A DNA stretch of 64,000 nt from Streptomyces sp. NBC_00536. GTDB taxonomy: Bacteria; Actinomycetota; Actinomycetes; Streptomycetales; Streptomycetaceae. The stretch lies in contig NZ_CP107819.1 in assembly GCF_036346295.1 (NCBI RefSeq), forward strand, positions 1,984,001-2,048,000, written 5' to 3'. Made by a program: the position numbers and the translations under genes. Below, one piece after another: positions 62,667-64,000 of the stretch (position 1 is its first letter; every line of letters starts with the position of its first letter). Under the pieces are notes generated by a model. The model saw only the letters and a list, made by a program, of their open reading frames with translations, searched no databases and had not been told where the DNA came from.

Positions 62667-63653
62667 ATGCTGCCGACCGTGCGGAGCAGCGGGTGCGGCG
62701 GCACGGGCGGCCCCCCGGCCCCGGAGACCCTGAACCCCGAGGAGTTCGCGCTGCTGTTGCGCGCCGGGCCCTTCCACCTCGCACTGCGCGCCGCCCTCGC
62801 CGCCCGCGGCCTCCCCCTGCACCGGGTCCAGCACCGGCTGGCCGCCCGCGGCATCAAGGTCGGCGTCACCAGCCTCAGTTACTGGCAGCAGGGCGCCCGG
62901 CGGCCCCGGCGCGCCGAATCCCTGCGCGCCGTGCGGGCCCTGGAGCAGATCCTGGAACTGCCCGCGGGCACGCTCGTACGGCTCCTCGGCGGGCCGGGAG
63001 GCACCGGCGGCGACACCGTCCGCCCGGCCGCGCGGTCCTACCGGACACTGGCCAGCGCGGGCGCGGCCGTCGAGGTGTTACTGGCCGGCATGGGCCTTCC
63101 GGCGGACGGGGGACTGCACACCGTCGGCCACCACGAACGGGTCCGGATCGGGGCCCGCCGCGAACTGCTCGGCCGCGATTCGCAGCACGTCGTACGGGCC
63201 CACCGGGACGGCGTCGACCGCTACCTCGCCATCCACCACGGCGACCCCGGCTGCGATCCGGGCGCGGTGCGGGTCCTGGCCCACGAGAACTGCCGGACCG
63301 GGCGGATCCGGCACGACGCCGAGGCGGGGCTGGTGGTGGCCGAGCTGCTCTTCGACGCGCGGCTGCGCAGCGGGGACACCCACGTCTTCGGCTACGGCTT
63401 CGAGGACGGCACCGGCAGCCGCAGCAGCGAGTACATCCGGGGCTTCAGCTATGCGGGCGGGCAGTACGTGCTCCAGGTCCGCTTCGACGCGGCCGCCCTG
63501 CCGGTGACCTGCCGCCGCTTCCGCCAGTCGGGGCCGGGCGCCCCGCGCAGCGAGCTGTCGCAGCTCACCCCGAGCGGCGGCCACCGCGCCGTCCACCTGG
63601 TGGAACAGGGGGTCCGGCGCGGCATCCTGGGCATCGGCTGGGAGTGGGACTGA
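62667..63653 (+). CDS. Putative helix-turn-helix DNA-binding protein (328 aa)
   Basis: The protein starts at ATG 62667 with AGAGGA upstream. Residues about 45-110 look like an XRE-type helix-turn-helix (L-P-L-H-R-V-Q-H-R-L-A-A-R-G-I and S-L-S-Y-W-Q-Q-G-A-R-R-P-R-R). The remaining 200 residues form a beta-rich region of unknown family (H-V-V-R-A-H-R-D-G-V-D-R-Y and F-G-Y-G-F-E-D-G-T-G). It is divergent from the secreted peptidase pair, so it is a plausible regulator of that pair and of itself. Confidence 0.75.
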   Translation: MLPTVRSSGCGGTGGPPAPETLNPEEFALLLRAGPFHLALRAALAARGLPLHRVQHRLAARGIKVGVTSLSYWQQGARRPRRAESLRAVRALEQILELPAGTLVRLLGGPGGTGGDTVRPAARSYRTLASAGAAVEVLLAGMGLPADGGLHTVGHHERVRIGARRELLGRDSQHVVRAHRDGVDRYLAIHHGDPGCDPGAVRVLAHENCRTGRIRHDAEAGLVVAELLFDARLRSGDTHVFGYGFEDGTGSRSSEYIRGFSYAGGQYVLQVRFDAAALPVTCRRFRQSGPGAPRSELSQLTPSGGHRAVHLVEQGVRRGILGIGWEWD

Positions 63654-63689
63654 GCGGGACGGGACTCTGCGGGGCGGGACCCGGCGGGC

Positions 63690-64000
63690 TCAGCCCGCGA
63701 TGAGCTTGCCGCCCTCGGCGCGCACGGGGACGGACGGCAGCGGGTCGGTCGCCGGGCCCTGCACCACCTTGCCGGTGGCCGCGTCGAACCGGCTGCCGTG
63801 GCAGGGGCAGTTGCCGTGCCCCTCGACGATCTTGTCCAGGACGCAGCCCGCGTGGGTGCACTGGGCGCTGAACGCCGCGTACTGGCCCGCGGCCGGGCAG
63901 TGCACGAGGAGCTTGTGCTCCCGGTAGAGCTTGGAGCCGCCCACCGGCACGTCGGCCGCCGCGCCCAGGTCCACGGGGGCGGTGGGGGTCGCGGGGGCGT
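63690..64000 (-). CDS. Rieske [2Fe-2S] domain protein (5' end cut by window edge)
   Basis: The visible 102 residues are a Rieske domain with C-T-H-A-G-C (ligands C and H, plus the disulfide cysteine) and C-P-C-H-G-S-R-F. It ends at Gly in G-G-K-L-I-A-G. The frame runs past base 64000 with an Ala/Pro/Thr linker (A-P-A-T-P-T-A-P), the usual connection to a Tat-type or lipoprotein signal in secreted Streptomyces Rieske proteins. That signal is outside the window, so export is inferred. The GTG near 63974 is only an internal codon. Confidence 0.85.
   Translation of the reverse strand, partial: APATPTAPVDLGAAADVPVGGSKLYREHKLLVHCPAAGQYAAFSAQCTHAGCVLDKIVEGHGNCPCHGSRFDAATGKVVQGPATDPLPSVPVRAEGGKLIAG

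Overview
The window is chromosomal DNA of a high-GC actinomycete, almost certainly Streptomyces. The evidence is very GC-rich third codon positions, frequent GTG starts, dense ATGA/GTGA gene overlaps, leaderless promoters, the sporulation regulator gene whiA, and a gene order (suf operon, ctaB|tkt-tal-zwf-opcA-pgl, pgi, secG-tpiA-pgk-gap, whiA-yvcK-rapZ-uvrC) that matches, from memory, the S. coelicolor SCO19xx core region. No rRNA, tRNA, CRISPR array, prophage or recognisable insertion sequence was seen.

Layout. 1-16.7 kb is a mixed accessory/housekeeping stretch: a cut-off class V aminotransferase, a DsbA-family oxidoreductase, a GNAT enzyme, a stand-alone class B penicillin-binding protein, a two-component pair, an IclR regulator divergent from an aldehyde dehydrogenase, a two-domain TerD protein, a Tat-exported PhoX-type phosphatase and a secreted nuclease. 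16.7-24 kb holds dapD, an MFS exporter divergent from an unusual HxlR-peroxiredoxin fusion, an SMR pump with its TetR regulator, and a tandem pair of secreted DUF3616-like proteins. 24-30.8 kb is a complete suf Fe-S assembly operon (sufR-B-D-Rieske-C-S-U-T) with a SufR-type operator at its promoter. 30.8-39.5 kb has an FNT channel, an ABC exporter whose ATPase-permease junction is duplicated, heme A synthase (ctaA), an amidohydrolase, a roughly 220-bp imperfect palindrome, an Ala/Pro-rich protein and heme O synthase (ctaB). 39.7-46.5 kb is the pentose-phosphate operon tkt-tal-zwf-opcA-pgl. 46.5-52.3 kb carries pgi, an RbpA-family gene, secG and tpiA-pgk-gap on the other strand. 52.5-60.7 kb has a large secreted M14 carboxypeptidase and the tightly overlapping uvrC-rapZ-yvcK-whiA operon. 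60.7-64 kb carries dispersed repeats, a translationally coupled secreted papain-like peptidase and membrane-anchored partner, a divergent DNA-binding protein and a cut-off Rieske protein.

How it works together. tkt, tal, zwf, opcA and pgl form the pentose-phosphate route and make NADPH; pgi, tpiA, pgk and gap connect it to glycolysis. ctaB and ctaA make heme O and heme A for the aa3 oxidase. The suf operon supplies Fe-S clusters and is probably self-regulated through SufR. yvcK and rapZ are typical cell-wall/amino-sugar control partners of whiA.

The best candidates for undescribed biology are the one-chain redox regulator at 19058-19957 (DUF24/HxlR domain with its N-terminal cysteine joined to a PrxQ-type peroxiredoxin, facing an exporter across two palindromes), the duplicated ATPase-permease junction that creates a relay mini-ORF, the 220-bp palindrome at 37220-37439, and the coupled secreted peptidase/anchor pair. 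All assignments are by eye; no database search was run.
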